A DNA stretch of 64,000 bases from Spinellus fusiger (GCA_025094145.1 JALLLS010000001.1:1054001-1118000); one strand, 5' to 3'. Numbered from the stretch's first letter, positions 11,601-24,416 are shown. The notes: generated by a model not told the origin, from the letters alone. Numbers and translations: made by a program.

Positions 11601-14070
11601 ATCACATATGTATGCCACTCTAGCCTCTTCATGTGCAGGATCTCTATAACATTCTACACCATCTGTCAGCAGCCATGGGCAAAAAGAAAAAAGCAAATCA
11701 AGTCACCACTGTCATCAAGGCAGAACCAGTGAAATCTATCTCTACGCCTGACTTTTCTACTACACCTATGATCACGACAAGTACTAGCAGTTTAGGAAAC
11801 ATCTCCACCACCACCACTACTACTACTATTACTACTGCTGCTACTGCTACTGCGAATGCTACTGCGAATGCTACTGCGAATGCTACTGCGAACACTACCT
11901 CCTCCTCTGTACCTCCTCCCACTCCTCGTCTTACAGCAGATATTCATGGAATAGAACCAGTCACATCACCCTTACCAGAAAGACAGGATAAAAAGAAGAG
12001 AGCTCCCCGAAAGAGCAGTGGTGACAGACGCCAAATGCTCTCATCAAAAACAGGTGCATTGGCAGCAGCCATGATGGCAGCTACTGTCACAGGAGGCAAT
12101 GGATTCTTTGATGTGAACCGTGTAGCCCATATTGAAGAAGCCCGTCGGCAAAACACACAAAAGAGCAATGCTCAGGCGGAAGAGGTATCGGAACATGAAG
12201 AGGGGGATGAGCTTGTGAAATCATCCCAGCCGACATCAACCGACAAAGGTATATTGAAACAACACTCTTGACAGAGTACATTAGAGGATGTATACATATA
12301 CATATATATTTATATATGGAATCATGGATTATTTTTCACTAATATTGAACACCAAGATGCACTACCACCTCATATTCAAGTACCTTCCAAGCCCTGTTGT
12401 TGTGATTGTGACGACCACCCCGAAAAGTTAGAGGCAGAAGTAGAGTTGCCTATTTCTGCCAAACATCTCTATAAATTGATGTTTTCTGAAGAGCAGACGG
12501 GACCTTCCACTAATAACAGTGTTTGGGAGCGTAAATCTTTACAGGGACAATGCAAAGGTAAATTAGACACGGAAAAAGAACATGCATGAACATACCTACC
12601 CATAGATTTCCGTATTTCTTCTTGGGAATCTGTAGATAGAAAGCAGCAGCGTATACTGAGATACATTATACCTGTCAATAATTCAATGGGTATGTATTCT
12701 ATGGATTGACCCTGTGAATGTAGTCAGCTAATGTATATTATAGTAAAAGTTAAAGAGGCAGAAGTAGTGGAGAATCAATCTGTTCTTAAAGAAGACGACT
12801 ATTTGTAAGTATAGAGCTTACTGAAGAATAACAGTTGAAAATGGGGAATATGGAGCGGCAAAAAAGAAAAAGAAAAGAGAGAGAGAGAAAAAAACTCATT
12901 TCAACCCTTCTAGACGCTATGTTGTTCATATCACCACAAAAGCAGGCCAGCTCCCTTACGCTGATTCTTTTATTCCTTCTGTTCGCTATTGTATAACATG
13001 GGTGGGTCCATCCCAATGCAAATTGGCAGTTCATATAGGTGTTCAATTTATTAAGAGTGTGATGATAAAAGGTAAATGTTGTTTTACATGCCCTTTTATA
13101 TTTCAGAATGACTCTCTGAACACAACTCTGATTTTAAATGGACTCCAGGTATCATTAGTAAGGCCTCGCTTAAAGGCATGTCTGATAGCACAGCTTCATT
13201 CATTACTCTATTGGAGAACGAAGCCAATGCAGTGTCAAGTCATGCCCATGGATCTAAGAATGCTGGACTGCAGTCTACGAGTACCTTGAAGCGCCGCCAC
13301 GTTACTGTTAGATCCAAGTTGTCAGACAAACCTCATGTCCAAGTACCCAAAGACACATGGACAGAGTGGAGAGAAACCCTTCAAAGTGGTTTGGAAACAG
13401 GAATTGATCTTGTTACTGCTATTCCTCTCTATTTAGGGGTGGCTATAGGAGGTGTTGTGTTCCTCTGGCTGCTGTGGGGCTGGATTCGTGGTGGATCCAC
13501 TGTTCAACCTTCCATGGACTCTGCTTCTTGTTTCTCTATGCCAAACAACCGCTCAAGTAACTCACGATCAGTTTATCTGCGAGATCTGGAAGAAGGTTTA
13601 TTGAAATCGAGAATTCAACCTCATTATGCACAATCAGAAAGGTGAGTTTTTTTTCTTTTTAAAAATAAAAATAAAAATAAAAAATAAAAAATAAACCTCC
13701 CACCCCAAATTATACTGAGACTATATATTCTTTCTCATTGTTATTGGTATTGAATAGTTTCCGCTTATTCATAAAGTCAAAAACAAGCTCGGCTATTGAT
13801 ACGGACTTTTATAAATGGAATCGTATTCGTCATCATCAATTCTCAGTGGAGCTGTTGTTCAGCCGTGAGAGAATAGCCATGTTGCGCCATGATACTCTCG
13901 TCATCTTCCGTTTACTCAATGAAGTGGATGCGCAATTACTTGAGAATGAATACATGAATTGGCTAATGGATGCCAGTATCAAATGTAATGGCTTATCTGA
14001 TGAACATGCTGTTCAAGGCTTATTACAGTGCGATCAAGTCAATTACCAACTACAATCTTTCTTAGTTTAA
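8649..14070 (+). CDS. Lam/Sip3-family sterol-transfer protein (BAR-PH-GRAM-VASt-TM), 16 exons
   Basis: Exons: 8649-8820, 8900-8968, 9119-9195, 9275-9346, 9464-9781, 9901-10292, 10334-10950, 11012-11253, 11337-11561, 11624-12248, 12357-12557, 12606-12689, 12744-12804, 12914-13071, 13149-13641 and 13758-14070, giving 1372 aa. An N-terminal BAR-like helical domain (residues 1 to about 270) begins DSPVYRANVLHFDEQL. The PH domain is at about 295-385 (HKWGYLFVRGTRSSWSRRW). A GRAM region follows at about 555-730, then a Ser/Thr-rich linker with an ATAN repeat, a VASt/StART-like domain at about 937-1104, and a TM helix near 1193-1217. This is the architecture of yeast Lam1/Ysp1 and Lam3/Sip3, ER proteins at plasma-membrane contact sites that move sterols. 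The acceptor of exon 10 could also be 11639 (15 nt later, same frame). Confidence 0.9.
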
Positions 14071-15721
14071 ACTACAAAAGTTGAGAAATTGGATAGAAAA
14101 TGATTGCTGTAAAATACAATACAATACAATAACACGTCATATATTTTTATGCGGTCATTAGATAAGTATTAAATATACTCTGACTAGTACAGTCAAAGGT
14201 ACAAAGTGGCATTAGGTCAATATATTCTACTGTTTATTCTTTCTTTCTTTCTTTTGCCTTGATGTTCCTAAATCCTATAGACTGAATCTTTATCATTTTT
14301 TCAGTATTATGTTTCAACAAGAATCATGAACATCTCTCAAACTTTTAGGTAGGTTTCTGTGATAAAAATGAAATAAAAAAATGATTCTATGAATAAATAG
14401 ATGTACTAGTCTTTTAAGGAAGACTCTGATGCCTTTTCACTTTTATTTACATATAATAAGACAAAAAGTTTTTGATGATTGGTTAATCAAAAACTATTGA
14501 TTTTAGCATATATATCTAGAAAAAAAATGGTAATTGATGACAAGAATCAAAGCCTTGTGCTTTATTTACTTACTTTGTTTGAATTATACGGAAATCATTT
14601 TTGTTTGTTAATATTATGAAAATATCATAAAAATATAGAATAAAGGTTACCTGTAAACACCATAAATCAATATGTATTAGTTCAAGAAGTCTGTTTAATA
14701 AGCCTGATTTTTTTTTATATTAACTATCAAAGCTTAAACTTGTTTGACATCACTGAGATGTTATAATATCTGACACATAAAATAAGAATATCAATTGATA
14801 AAATGCATTTCAAAGAAATCAATAAATCAATGTTACATTCCAAGACTATACCTTAGTAAAGTCGATAATTAATAACATATATCTTTAAGAACGCCTTACA
14901 TTTTATTGTGATATCATTCTTATTATGGTAAATATGCTAATCAATAATTCTAGGCGGGATTACAATATGGAACGAACTTGTCTGCCACAACATAAAGTCA
15001 AATTAAATTAGCGATATCTTTCCTTTGTCTAAATATTAAGTTTTATACTATTGTCGTCTTTGTGCTTTTTAGTCTAATGGTATACTGAACAGTAGAACAT
15101 TTAGTTAAATTCTATTGTTTATTGAATAGAATTGTTAAGTCTTTTATACTTTTATAATGGTATTGGATTCAGAAGTATGTTACCAAAGTACTATGAACTA
15201 TCGACATTCCTCAACATTCGATAGATTATCCTTCCTAGTTTGGTAATAGATCAATCCTAATTCTCAAGAGAGTGCTATTTATCCAATTATGGTATAAATT
15301 TTTCACGACACTATACTGTTTATATTTAAAACAGTTATTTTAGTTATCGGCCTTTTATCTACATAAGATCATTTCAAATATGAAGTTCCTCCTTTTTATA
15401 GAATAGATAATCTATAAAAACAGGAGAAAATTTTGATTTGTTTTAAAGGTATTTTCTTGGAAAAAATACGAAAAGCAATCAAACAACACTTACAAGAACT
15501 GACTCTCGAAAAAAGAAAAGAGAAAAAAGGCTAAGTATATTCTGACATGAAATAGTGAGATAGCATAAAATACTATTATCTTTACTTTTCAAAGAAAGAG
15601 GGAATATGAAAGATGGCCTTTCTTTAACAAGAGACTACATTTAATAGCTAACACTGATAATGTCGACTATTAACTATGCATCAGTCATTCATATTCTTTT
15701 CTTTTCTTTTCTTTTCTTTTC

Positions 15722-15758
<37 letters not shown>

Positions 15759-15849
15759 GCAGATAGTTGAAGATAACATTTTTTATACAATATCGTCATT
15801 GCCAAGTTTCTCAAGTGAGTTATTCTTTCTTTTTTCTTTCTTTTTTCTT
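14071..15849. other. AT-rich intergenic DNA
   Basis: No ORF with coding character was found on either strand. The stretch is AT-rich with scattered homopolymers. It ends with a (CTTTT)n-(ATT)n microsatellite at 15696-15759 that lies in the presumed 3' UTR of the homeodomain gene. Confidence 0.7.
15696..15759. repeat. (CTTTT)n followed by (ATT)n microsatellite
   Basis: Six or more CTTTT pentamers pass directly into about twelve ATT trinucleotides, just downstream of the homeodomain gene stop. Confidence 0.9.
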
Positions 15850-17126
15850 TTAAAAAGGGGTATTGTGTGGTACTAATTTTTGTTCTCTTTGCCAAAGCAA
15901 GAATTCTTTAAAGTTGGAGATTTTACCATTGGTTATTTTTGTTGCTTCATTAAATAGTTCAATGGCCTTGGAATGACGGCGCTTATGGTTAGAAAACCAG
16001 TATGTGATATTTCTAAGAGATAGTCCAGTCTTTTGATGTATATCTTGTCGTTGCTGCTTTGTAAGCCTTTTGTCTTTTATGTAAACTGTATAGAAAATCG
16101 ATTTCAGGTAGTTTGTTGTTTCTTTGTCATAAGATGTTGCCGTTCTGTTCTTAGGGAATACTCTAGCAGATTTTTGCTGACCAGCTTGAGTTTTTTGAGT
16201 AATAAAACTAAAGATCTCATCAGTTTTAGGCTTTAAGCATTTCTCTACAGTTTCAACATTTGTAGAATCTTTTTTATGTATATACACTAAGGATGAATCT
16301 TGAGAATCATTCTTGGTCTCTACAGAATCAGTAAAGTTTAGTCTCATGCTATGATTTTGCTTAGTACCAAAAGATTCGATCTCGCCTTTATAAAAATCTT
16401 TAGAGTCGTATCGAAGCTCATTATAGCCACAAAATGGACGATGGCAATAGCACTCGACACTTTCGAACTTATCAAAGGTATGAGAGAATAAACTAATAGC
16501 ATCAGAGAATTTGTTTTGATAGGATGTATCGACAGATGGCTGAGACATTTCTGGTGTAAAGGTATCTAGAATAAGAGTTATTTTATAATATAAAGATGAC
16601 ATGCACTATACAAGTGCTTACCTTCATCGTGAGATAATAAGTTTCTGGAAAATCTCGTACTATAAAAATCTTGCTCAGATTTGACATAATCATCAACATA
16701 ATCAATGTTGTTTGTAGATAATGTCTTTGGTGTGGTGCTCTGAATATCATAATATGGTGCTATAATTTCATTTGGAGAGACCTCAGGAAGAAGGTCCATA
16801 CAGCATGTTTTAATTTCTTGATTTTCATAGGTACATTCATTATAAAAGTGTATAGGGTTTTCTACTGGGTAATAAAAATCAATGGTTTGTTGGTGCATGG
16901 AGATCTGGGATGCAAAGTGTGCTTGGGACACTTCTCTAAACTGTTCATAATGATATTGATGTGAGGGATAGATATCTGTTATGCCTTTTTTTGTTAAAAT
17001 AGGAGATAGATCATGCAAATATTGAAGTTTAGCATTGGCTTCAGCCTGCTCTTGACATCCACTTATGAATTGTGGCGGCATAATTTGGTATTCATGTGTA
17101 ATACATTCAGTAGGGGTTGGCTTCAT
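15850..17126 (-). CDS. Atypical homeodomain transcription factor
   Basis: Exons (minus): 17126-16622 and 16565-15850 (56-nt intron), giving 406 aa. Residues about 308-368 form a homeodomain: helix 1 around KETTNYLKSIFY, helix 2 around TKQQRQDIHQKT, and recognition helix LRNITYWFSNHKRRHSK with the invariant W48, F49, N51 and basic end. Between helices 1 and 2 there are about four more residues than in a standard 60-residue homeodomain, close to the TALE (+3) and fungal HD1 mating-type forms. Residue 50 is serine where TALE proteins have isoleucine. The rest (Cys/Tyr/Asn-rich N-terminus with MPPQF and ECYCHRPFCGY) is not recognised. The gene stands alone in repeat-rich DNA, and no partner homeodomain gene lies next to it. 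Role in DNA binding is firm; target and process are unknown. Confidence 0.82.
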
Positions 17127-18699
17127 AGCTGATTATAGGTAAAATGGATTTACTTTACGAACGTGAAAGTAGATATTTTATACACTACTTATTGATTGAA
17201 ATCATTTATAAAAACAAACTTTATGACAGTCCCATGTTTCTGAATTAGTTGGACACTAAATAACAAATAGTCGAATAATTATAAAAGTTATATTTTTCAC
17301 TCTTGTCCTCGGAGTTATTGCTTTTAGACGCCTTACCCAATTCAATCAGTATTACAGAATCGAACTACAGAAAAAGAAAAAGGTCACTTGTCATTCTTAA
17401 TCATCTCATAATTACTGATATTTACATTCTTAGGACAATGTCCATTTTTTTCAACGAAAAAGAAAAAAGAGATATATTTATATATAAAAAAAGAACTTTT
17501 ATATTTTACATAAATAAATATATGCAACTCATTCAACACTCTGCAGGTGATGACCCAATCAGTTTGTGTGTATGTTTTAATAAAATGCCATGAGTTAGTT
17601 TGATGTCAATAGATTTGCTACACTCAGTAACTCTAAATGGGATGTGTTCTATAGTCGCTTCAATTCTCATCCGGAGTTACACATTAAAGACTAATCCTTA
17701 TATGATTGCTAAACATACATCAATTTGGTCTAAATAAAACATTTCAATAAGAAATGTTCAAGCACTTCTGTCTATACTGAGTTGAATATTTATACAAGAT
17801 CATTTGGAGAATATAATTTAGACATTCCCATAGATTATCTAGATCCACATAAATTTAAAGAAGCTGTCTAGTCATTAATTACTGCCTTATATTATTGTAA
17901 TAATTTTATCTTTGTAATTTCAAATATGTGTGTGTATTCTGGCAACATGAATAAAGTGTGAATTTAAAATCAATTAATGAACAGATAGTCAAATATAACT
18001 AATTCTTTAGATAAGCCTAGAACTATCAAAATAATTTATTTCATTTCATATGTAATAGTATACAATTGACATGGATCTTTCTTTTAGTTATTCCTTTTTA
18101 TCTTGGAAGTATTTATCTCGTATGTCTTATGATAAAACCTTCATATTTCTATTATTTATTGAAGCTATGACCATAGTCAAAATTAAATAAAGTATTTTAA
18201 TACTGTCTGTATTTTTATATACTACCTTATTCTTCTCATTTCATGACTATAGAATTATAAATAATAAATATTAGATAAATATCAATCACCATTTTCATTA
18301 CATAATAAAAGCTTAAACTCTTATTACCAATAACTTATGAATTAATACCTGTAGAAAAGTAATATTAATAAATAAAAACTAAGTTATTTTTTTAATATAT
18401 CAGGGATTGTTATGTCCTGACCTATTTCTAAAACCTCAAACTAAAATACAGATTGAAATCTTAATATTTCTATCAATCTTATAATAATTAGCCTAGTTTT
18501 CATAATGGTTCGATTATTTTATTATTATTCATATACATTGAGTGAGAAAAAAGGTTTCGAGTTTTAATTTTCCCTGACTAAAAAAGCATCAGAATCTCTT
18601 TATTTACTCTCATTCTATTAGTTTTTTTCCACAAGTTATATTTTTCAAATCTAACAACAATGAGAAAATAAAAGAACCTATCTCTACCAGAAAAATAAA
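17127..18699. other. AT-rich intergenic DNA upstream of the homeodomain gene
   Basis: No convincing gene. A 96-codon ORF at 17303-17593 (+) is of very low complexity and matches nothing recognised. The stretch probably holds the homeodomain promoter at its left end. Confidence 0.6.
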
Positions 18700-19611
18700 T
18701 ACTGATAAATTTAATCTGTGTCACTGTACATGAAGAAGCTATAAACAACACCAGTCAGCTAGAGATTGTCAATTGTTCTAAAATGAACCTTGTCATCATC
18801 TCTCGTATCTCTTCGGAATACGATAAATGAGTGATTTAATGTCTAAAAGAAACATCAGGATAAATCCCCTTTTTACTGAGTCAGATGAGAGAGAAGTATC
18901 TTGAGATGTAGCTCAAAATTCTTTTCAGACACCAAAAAAGCTTTCCCTAAGCATGGACACCAAAGTGTCCGTGGGGATATTTTGCAACATGATGAAGAAA
19001 CTTGGCCTGTTTTCTTATAGTGACAAATAGACTCTTTATTACCACTAAGCACAAGAAAATAAGACTTTCTTGGGCTAAAGACTATGTCCACTGAACCGGT
19101 GAATCAAGCTACTAGCTCATCTCTAACAAGACTCATGAAAGAATCATCCTAAATAAGGAGAAATCACTTCTAAAGAATGTGAAACACACCAGGAAGTTTA
19201 GTAATGGTGTGAGGTTTAATTTCTGGGAAAGGCTTGAGATGATTATACCAAGTAAAGGTCATGATTGATAGTTCTAAATACATTGAGACCTTGAAAGAGG
19301 AATATATTTTTGAGCTGGTTCATCTTTCTGAAATTAACCCAGAAATATTTTGTCCTTCAGGAAAATAATGTTATTTGCCATATGTACAAAGTGATGAATG
19401 AATTAAAGAATATGAGCAGAGTCATAATGAAGGATCGGCATTTACAAAGTCATGACTCGATCCCAATAGAGCTCTTTTAGGATATTCTTGACTGCGAGGA
19501 TTGAAAGAGGATGACTGTCTAAAGTATTCTTAGGAATTTCGAGGCTGCTTTATTGAGAGCATGTCTTGGAGACACAAGCCTGTCATTGAAGCAAAGGATG
19601 TCAGCACTAAA
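18700..19611 (+). mobile_element. Degraded Tc1/mariner transposase relic
   Basis: Read on the plus strand in shifting frames, the segment preserves Tc1-like pieces: LG-LKTM-TEPVN (equivalent to LRWAKEH-NW), KYIETLEEEY, MYKVMNELKNMSRVIMKDR and the final CLGDTSLSLKQRMSALNK. Many stops and frameshifts are present. It abuts the next element exactly at 19612. The 5' boundary is approximate. Confidence 0.6.
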
Positions 19612-20986
19612 TAAAATAACCCGACAAAAGAATTAGGATTTCTATTTTTCAAGTTTCGCAATATTATTATACTAAAAATAACAAACACTATTTTTCTTTT
19701 TTTTTATTACACCTCTTTTCTTATGATGTCTCACTTATGCAACACCATGAACATCTTCACCAAGACTCCCCGAGATGTATAGGGAATAGATCAGCTTTGA
19801 GACTCGTACAGCCATTCTCCATGAGGTGCTGAGCCTGAGGTCTACTCAGGTCGAGACATCTCACATGTTCAACATGCCTACTTCCACTATGGGCTATACT
19901 GAGGTATTTCAAAGAGACAAGCTCAGTAGTATTTTCTACCAGGAGTGACGGTAAGAGAAAGTTGGATGACAGGGCCCTCCGGTGGTTGAAAAGAACAGTA
20001 GTGAGCAGCTCTCACCAGACTAAAGTAGCCATTAGGACAGACATGGCTATCAAGATATTCTCTGATACCTTGATGAATTACCTTGATGAAATAGGTTTTT
20101 ACTATTTCAGTTCGTTAGTTAAAACCTTTTCTCACCAAGAAAAACATAGTCTTGATTCTGATGGGCCAGTGAGCACGTCAACTGGACCCATGAGTAGTGG
20201 CAAGGGGTTTTCTGGTCGTCTAATTCCAGAGTGAAACTGATGAGCTACTACAGGGAGATTCATATCCATCAGACAATTTTGCACGGGCTTTGAGCCTTGG
20301 AATATTTTGGAGAAGTTTAAAGATGATGGAGTGATAGTTTGAGACTGTTTTAGTGGGGAGGGTGTTTGGAGATTAATCGTAGTGTTGCATGTTAAACTCC
20401 GACAAGTACGCCAATGTCTTGAGAGAAGTCTACTGCCATAAGCTTAAGTAGTTCTCTCTCATATAAATCCTGGATCCAGTTACTGATTATAGTAGGAAAA
20501 TGGTAGACTCTATACAAGTAAGGTAGCTCAATCAGAGAGTAGTAGATGGTATAGTAATGACTCTTTACGGGCTCTTAAAACGTCCCAATCTCAATCCAAT
20601 TGAGCATCAGTCGGCCCACCTCAAAAGGGTCATTAGAAAGGTCATTAGAAAGGTCAGGAAGGATAGAAGGGTGTATACCACCAAGCAGAAGTTGGAGGCT
20701 GCCCTGATGCTAGAATAAGGTAAAATATCAAAGAAAATAGACATCCTTATTGCCAGCACGGGGCAAAGATGCCAGGCCGTGATAGATGCCAAGAGTGACT
20801 ACAGTGGTTATTAATTAACATTGCAATAAAACTTCTTTTATTTATTTTAAACACTACTATCTTTATGTATTGAAAGTTTCATATTCTTATCTAATGAATT
20901 CATGAAGTTATAACACCACTAAATATGAATCTAAAACAAAAGATCTGCATTTGAAAACAACCGGTTACTTTTGTCGGGTCACTTTA
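19612..20986 (+). mobile_element. Tc1/mariner element, copy 1, decayed
   Basis: Termini TAAAATAACCCGACAAAAG (19612-19630) and its inverted partner (20968-20986, two mismatches) bound a 1375-bp element, a normal Tc1/mariner size. Transposase remnants run on the plus strand from MSHLCNTMNIFTKT (near 19724) through RKLDDRALRWLKRTV to NPIEHQSAHLKRV near the end, with many stops. The last 375 bp are identical in inverted orientation to copy 2. Confidence 0.8.
20582..20956 (+). repeat. Inverted repeat arm 1 (375 bp)
   Basis: Reverse complement of 21159-21533, with one mismatch found by eye (AAACAAAAGATC against AAACAAACGATC). The arms are separated by 202 bp. They cover the 3' third of two Tc1/mariner copies whose remaining sequences differ strongly. 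Confidence 0.9.
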
Positions 20987-21128
20987 TTATTAGCTATCTA
21001 GTTTACTTTGTCTTCCATGATATTGGTAGCTCTCTTGATAAACAATAAAGGCGCTATAAAAAAGATATCTAAGCTTTATTACAGTATTATTAATAAAATA
21101 TAGTGTTCATAAATAAAATTGTTCATTA

Positions 21129-22505
21129 TAAAGTGAGAAAAAGAGAGAATTGGAATTATTTCAAATGCAGATCGTTTGTTTTAGATTCATATTTAGTGGT
21201 GTTATAACTTCATGAATTCATTAGATAAGAATATGAAACTTTCAATACATAAAGATAGTAGTGTTTAAAATAAATAAAAGAAGTTTTATTGCAATGTTAA
21301 TTAATAACCACTGTAGTCACTCTTGGCATCTATCACGGCCTGGCATCTTTGCCCCGTGCTGGCAATAAGGATGTCTATTTTCTTTGATATTTTACCTTAT
21401 TCTAGCATCAGGGCAGCCTCCAACTTCTGCTTGGTGGTATACACCCTTCTATCCTTCCTGACCTTTCTAATGACCTTTCTAATGACCCTTTTGAGGTGGG
21501 CCGACTGATGCTCAATTGGATTGAGATTGGGACCTTGTGAAGGCCGGTAAGGAAGGGTTTCCACACTCCTTTCTGCCTTCCATTTACGAGTTGTCTTACT
21601 TGTATAGGGTCTAGTATTGTCTTTTTGTAGGTGAAAACTGGATTTAGGGTTTATGAGTGAGAGACATTCGAGTTCGGGGCAGTAGGCTTCTCCAAGTACC
21701 TCGATGTACTTGGTGGAGTCTATCCCACCTTCCACTACGATCCATCTCTCAACACCCTCCCCACTGAGGCAGCCCCATACCATCACTCCACCACCTCTAA
21801 ACTTCTTTGTCTTCAGGATGATCTTGGGCTCAAAGGTCGCACCAGACTGCCTGATGGTTTTTACGCCCCTGTCATAGCTTATCAGTTTCACCCTGGACTC
21901 ATTGGACCAGACGACTGCTTGCCACTACTCAAGTGTCCAACCAACGTGCTCATGGACCTACTGGAGTCATACATTCATATGTTTCTTGGTGAGAAGAGGT
22001 TTCACCACTGGAATAAAAGAGTGGAAGCCCATTTCATCAAGGTACCTCTTCAGAGTCTTGTCTGATACCTTGATGGCCATGTCTGCCATGATGGCCTTCT
22101 TGGTCTGATGAGAATCACTGACCACTGTTCTTCTCAACCACCGGAGGGCCCTGTCGTCTAGATTTTTCTTCCGACCGCTCTTGGAAAAAGTTACTACCAA
22201 GCCTGTTTTCTTGTGGTGCTTCACTATGTCCCCTACAGTGGTGGGAAGAACATTCAACATACGAGATGTCTCGGCCAGAGTGTTGTTCATGTTCAGTACC
22301 TCATGAAGAATGGCTATACGAGTCTAAAAGCTGATATATTTCCCATAAATCTCAGTGGTCTTAGTGAAGATGTTCACGGTGTTGGATGAGTTAGACATTA
22401 GAGAAAAAGAATTGTTATGAAGATAGAAAAAATAATGTTTATTATTTTTGGTATGAAAATAGTCCGGAATTTGAAGCTGTCGATTACATTCGTTTAGTCA
22501 CTTTA
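21129..22505 (-). mobile_element. Tc1/mariner element, copy 2, decayed
   Basis: The element lies on the minus strand, 5' end near 22505 and 3' end near 21129 (about 1377 bp). It encodes two large blocks: a helix-turn-helix N-terminal part (NNTLAETSRMLNVLPTTVGD, then KKNLDDRALRWLRRTV; 22290-21967) and a catalytic part (21891-21397) with VMVWGCLSGEGVERW and NPIEH. Stop codons separate the blocks. The first catalytic Asp is changed to Asn (WSNES for WSDES) and NLNPIEH replaces DLNPIEH, so it cannot be active. Terminal repeats have diverged (13 of 19 positions match copy 1). Confidence 0.82.
21159..21533 (-). repeat. Inverted repeat arm 2 (375 bp)
   Basis: Partner of 20582-20956; see that entry. 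Together they can form a long hairpin with a 202-nt loop. Confidence 0.9.
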
Positions 22506-22905
22506 ACTGAGAAAAAGGTATAAAAGACCATCGTATATGAGAAGATATTAAAGGAGTTGTTTTTCGCTTGTTAAGTATTGTTGAACTTTCTGAGAAGCAG
22601 TCGTTTGATTAAAGAAGTTAATAGATGAAGCACAAATACCTAAAGCATCTACATCTGTAGTTGTGTCCTGTAACTCCTGTTCGACCCTATTTGTGCGTTA
22701 CATTTGTCCTCAAGACCTGTCACCCTACTAGTGACCGATAGCCTACACCTTCATCTCACTAGTAGATCCTTCTGTTATTACAGTGCCAATTATTACAATA
22801 AACTTTGATAGTAAGACATCTTACAAAAGGAAATAATGATTTGAATACCAGTAAACCTTTTGATCTTAAATAGAGCTATGTAAAAAAATAGATTTCTTCA
22901 AAATG

Positions 22906-22958
22906 TAAAGGGAAGGTGGCGTTACTGCTTAAAAGCCAGAGAAATCTTTGGGTGTGTA
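22906..22958 (-). repeat. Solo terminus of the CTACACACCCAAAGAT element family
   Basis: The reverse complement reads TACACACCCAAAGATTTC then TCTGGCTTTTAAGCAGT and CCTTCCCTTTAC. This matches the outer ends of the elements at 7404 and 48819 over about 50 bp. No partner terminus or internal similarity was found on the left, so this is a truncated copy. Confidence 0.65.
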
Positions 22959-23099
22959 TGCTACAGTCACACACAATTGAATTTAATGCTTGCCTAAATT
23001 TTAATAATAAAAAAATACCTTTTTTTTTGTATAAAACTCTTCTTTCCAAATATTGTTAAACCAACACAACATGTAAAACACATTTTCAGGAACACACAC

Positions 23100-24135
23100 T
23101 CGTGGAGAATATAAAAAAGTAAAAGATAGAAGATGATGGGACATTTATCACCTGTTGAAGGCCAGATTAGAATTAACTGTCATTGAAAGCATAGTTGAGA
23201 TGAAAAAGCCTATAGTTCAAAATAGTATTTGAAATATCAAAGAATATGAATCACTATTAAGTTTCAAGAGTCATAGAAAATTTAAAAATTTAATGAGAGA
23301 GATCTCAAACACCTGGAAAGTGTTATAAGAAAGAATCCATTTGTCTCATACAATCAACTGAAATTGTAAATGCTGAAGTTTGAAGTTGATGTATGTAGAA
23401 ACACCATTATAAGTTAATGCAAGCAGTTAGGGTTTGGATCTTTTTATGTAAATCACAAGCCAGCCTTAACTGTAAAACACAAAGAGAAACGGCTTCGTTG
23501 GGCTAAAGAACATGTCAATTGGACGAACGACCAGTGGAGAGGTGTTATTTAGTCTGATGAGTCAACATACATTATGAGAGAGAACAATAGAGATGCATGT
23601 GTCATTAGAAAAGCTGAAAAAAATTATGACTCTAATATTAGTATTCCAAAAACGAGGTTTTGTGACTGAGGTTATGCTTTGGAGCTGTTTTTGGGTGGGT
23701 GGGTTTGGTCCATTAGTCTTTATTGATGGTACTGCAAACCAGGACGAATGCATCAAGAATTTGGCTGGTGAGTTCCATTTTTGGTTCATGGAATTGAATC
23801 AGAAAGGAGAACAGCGAGTCTCTGTTACAAGAAGAAGGTTCTAGCTGTCATACTGGGGCCTATGCTAGATAGTGGAAAGAGACGCATCAAATTAGGGGCT
23901 TTGAGTACTGGCCCTCACAAAGTCCTGACTTAAACCCAATTGAACACGTCTGGTGGGCCTTGGAAAGACGAATTGAAAAAAGAAGGGTATATATCACTAA
24001 TGTAGAAGGTCTGAAGGCTCTAATTGCAGAGGAGTGGGAGAGGGTTGGTGTTGAACTTGCGCAACGATTAGTTCTGAGTATGGCAGATAGATGCCAGGCT
24101 GTAATTGATGCCAAAGGAGGCCATACGAAATATTA
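23100..24135 (+). mobile_element. Degraded Tc1/mariner relic (second subfamily)
   Basis: Plus-strand transposase pieces in three frames: KRLRWAKEHVNWTNDQWRG, SDESTYIM, then LWSCFWVGGFGPLV, then SQSPDLNPIEHVWWALERRI and ERVGVELAQRLVLSMADRC. The tryptophan of WSDES has become a stop (TAG). The Asp and Glu of the third block are intact. It belongs to a different subfamily from copies 1 and 2 and is related to the relic at 34.0-34.8 kb. Confidence 0.8.
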
Positions 24136-24416
24136 ATTATATTATTATTATTATTTTCTATAATTAAAGATATTAAGCTTTGGTGTGTGAAAGTTTGAAG
24201 CTTCTATATCAAATGTGGAGTGTTTTATCTAATGTTGAACATATCCTAAATATTTCGTCCTGAAATTTATTTTCAAAAGTATTAAATTCAATGGTGCGTG
24301 ACTGTATGAATCGATATTTATGATTATATATGTACTACTGCTTTTATTTCCAGAAAATATTGCTTCTATAAAATATAAAATATAAAACAACGCTCTATGG
24401 TTCTACTGAGACATCT

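Noticed and set aside
17303..17593. Plus-strand ORF next to the homeodomain gene, tested as a possible HD2 partner
   Set aside because: No homeodomain motif (no WFxN), very low complexity, no supporting introns.
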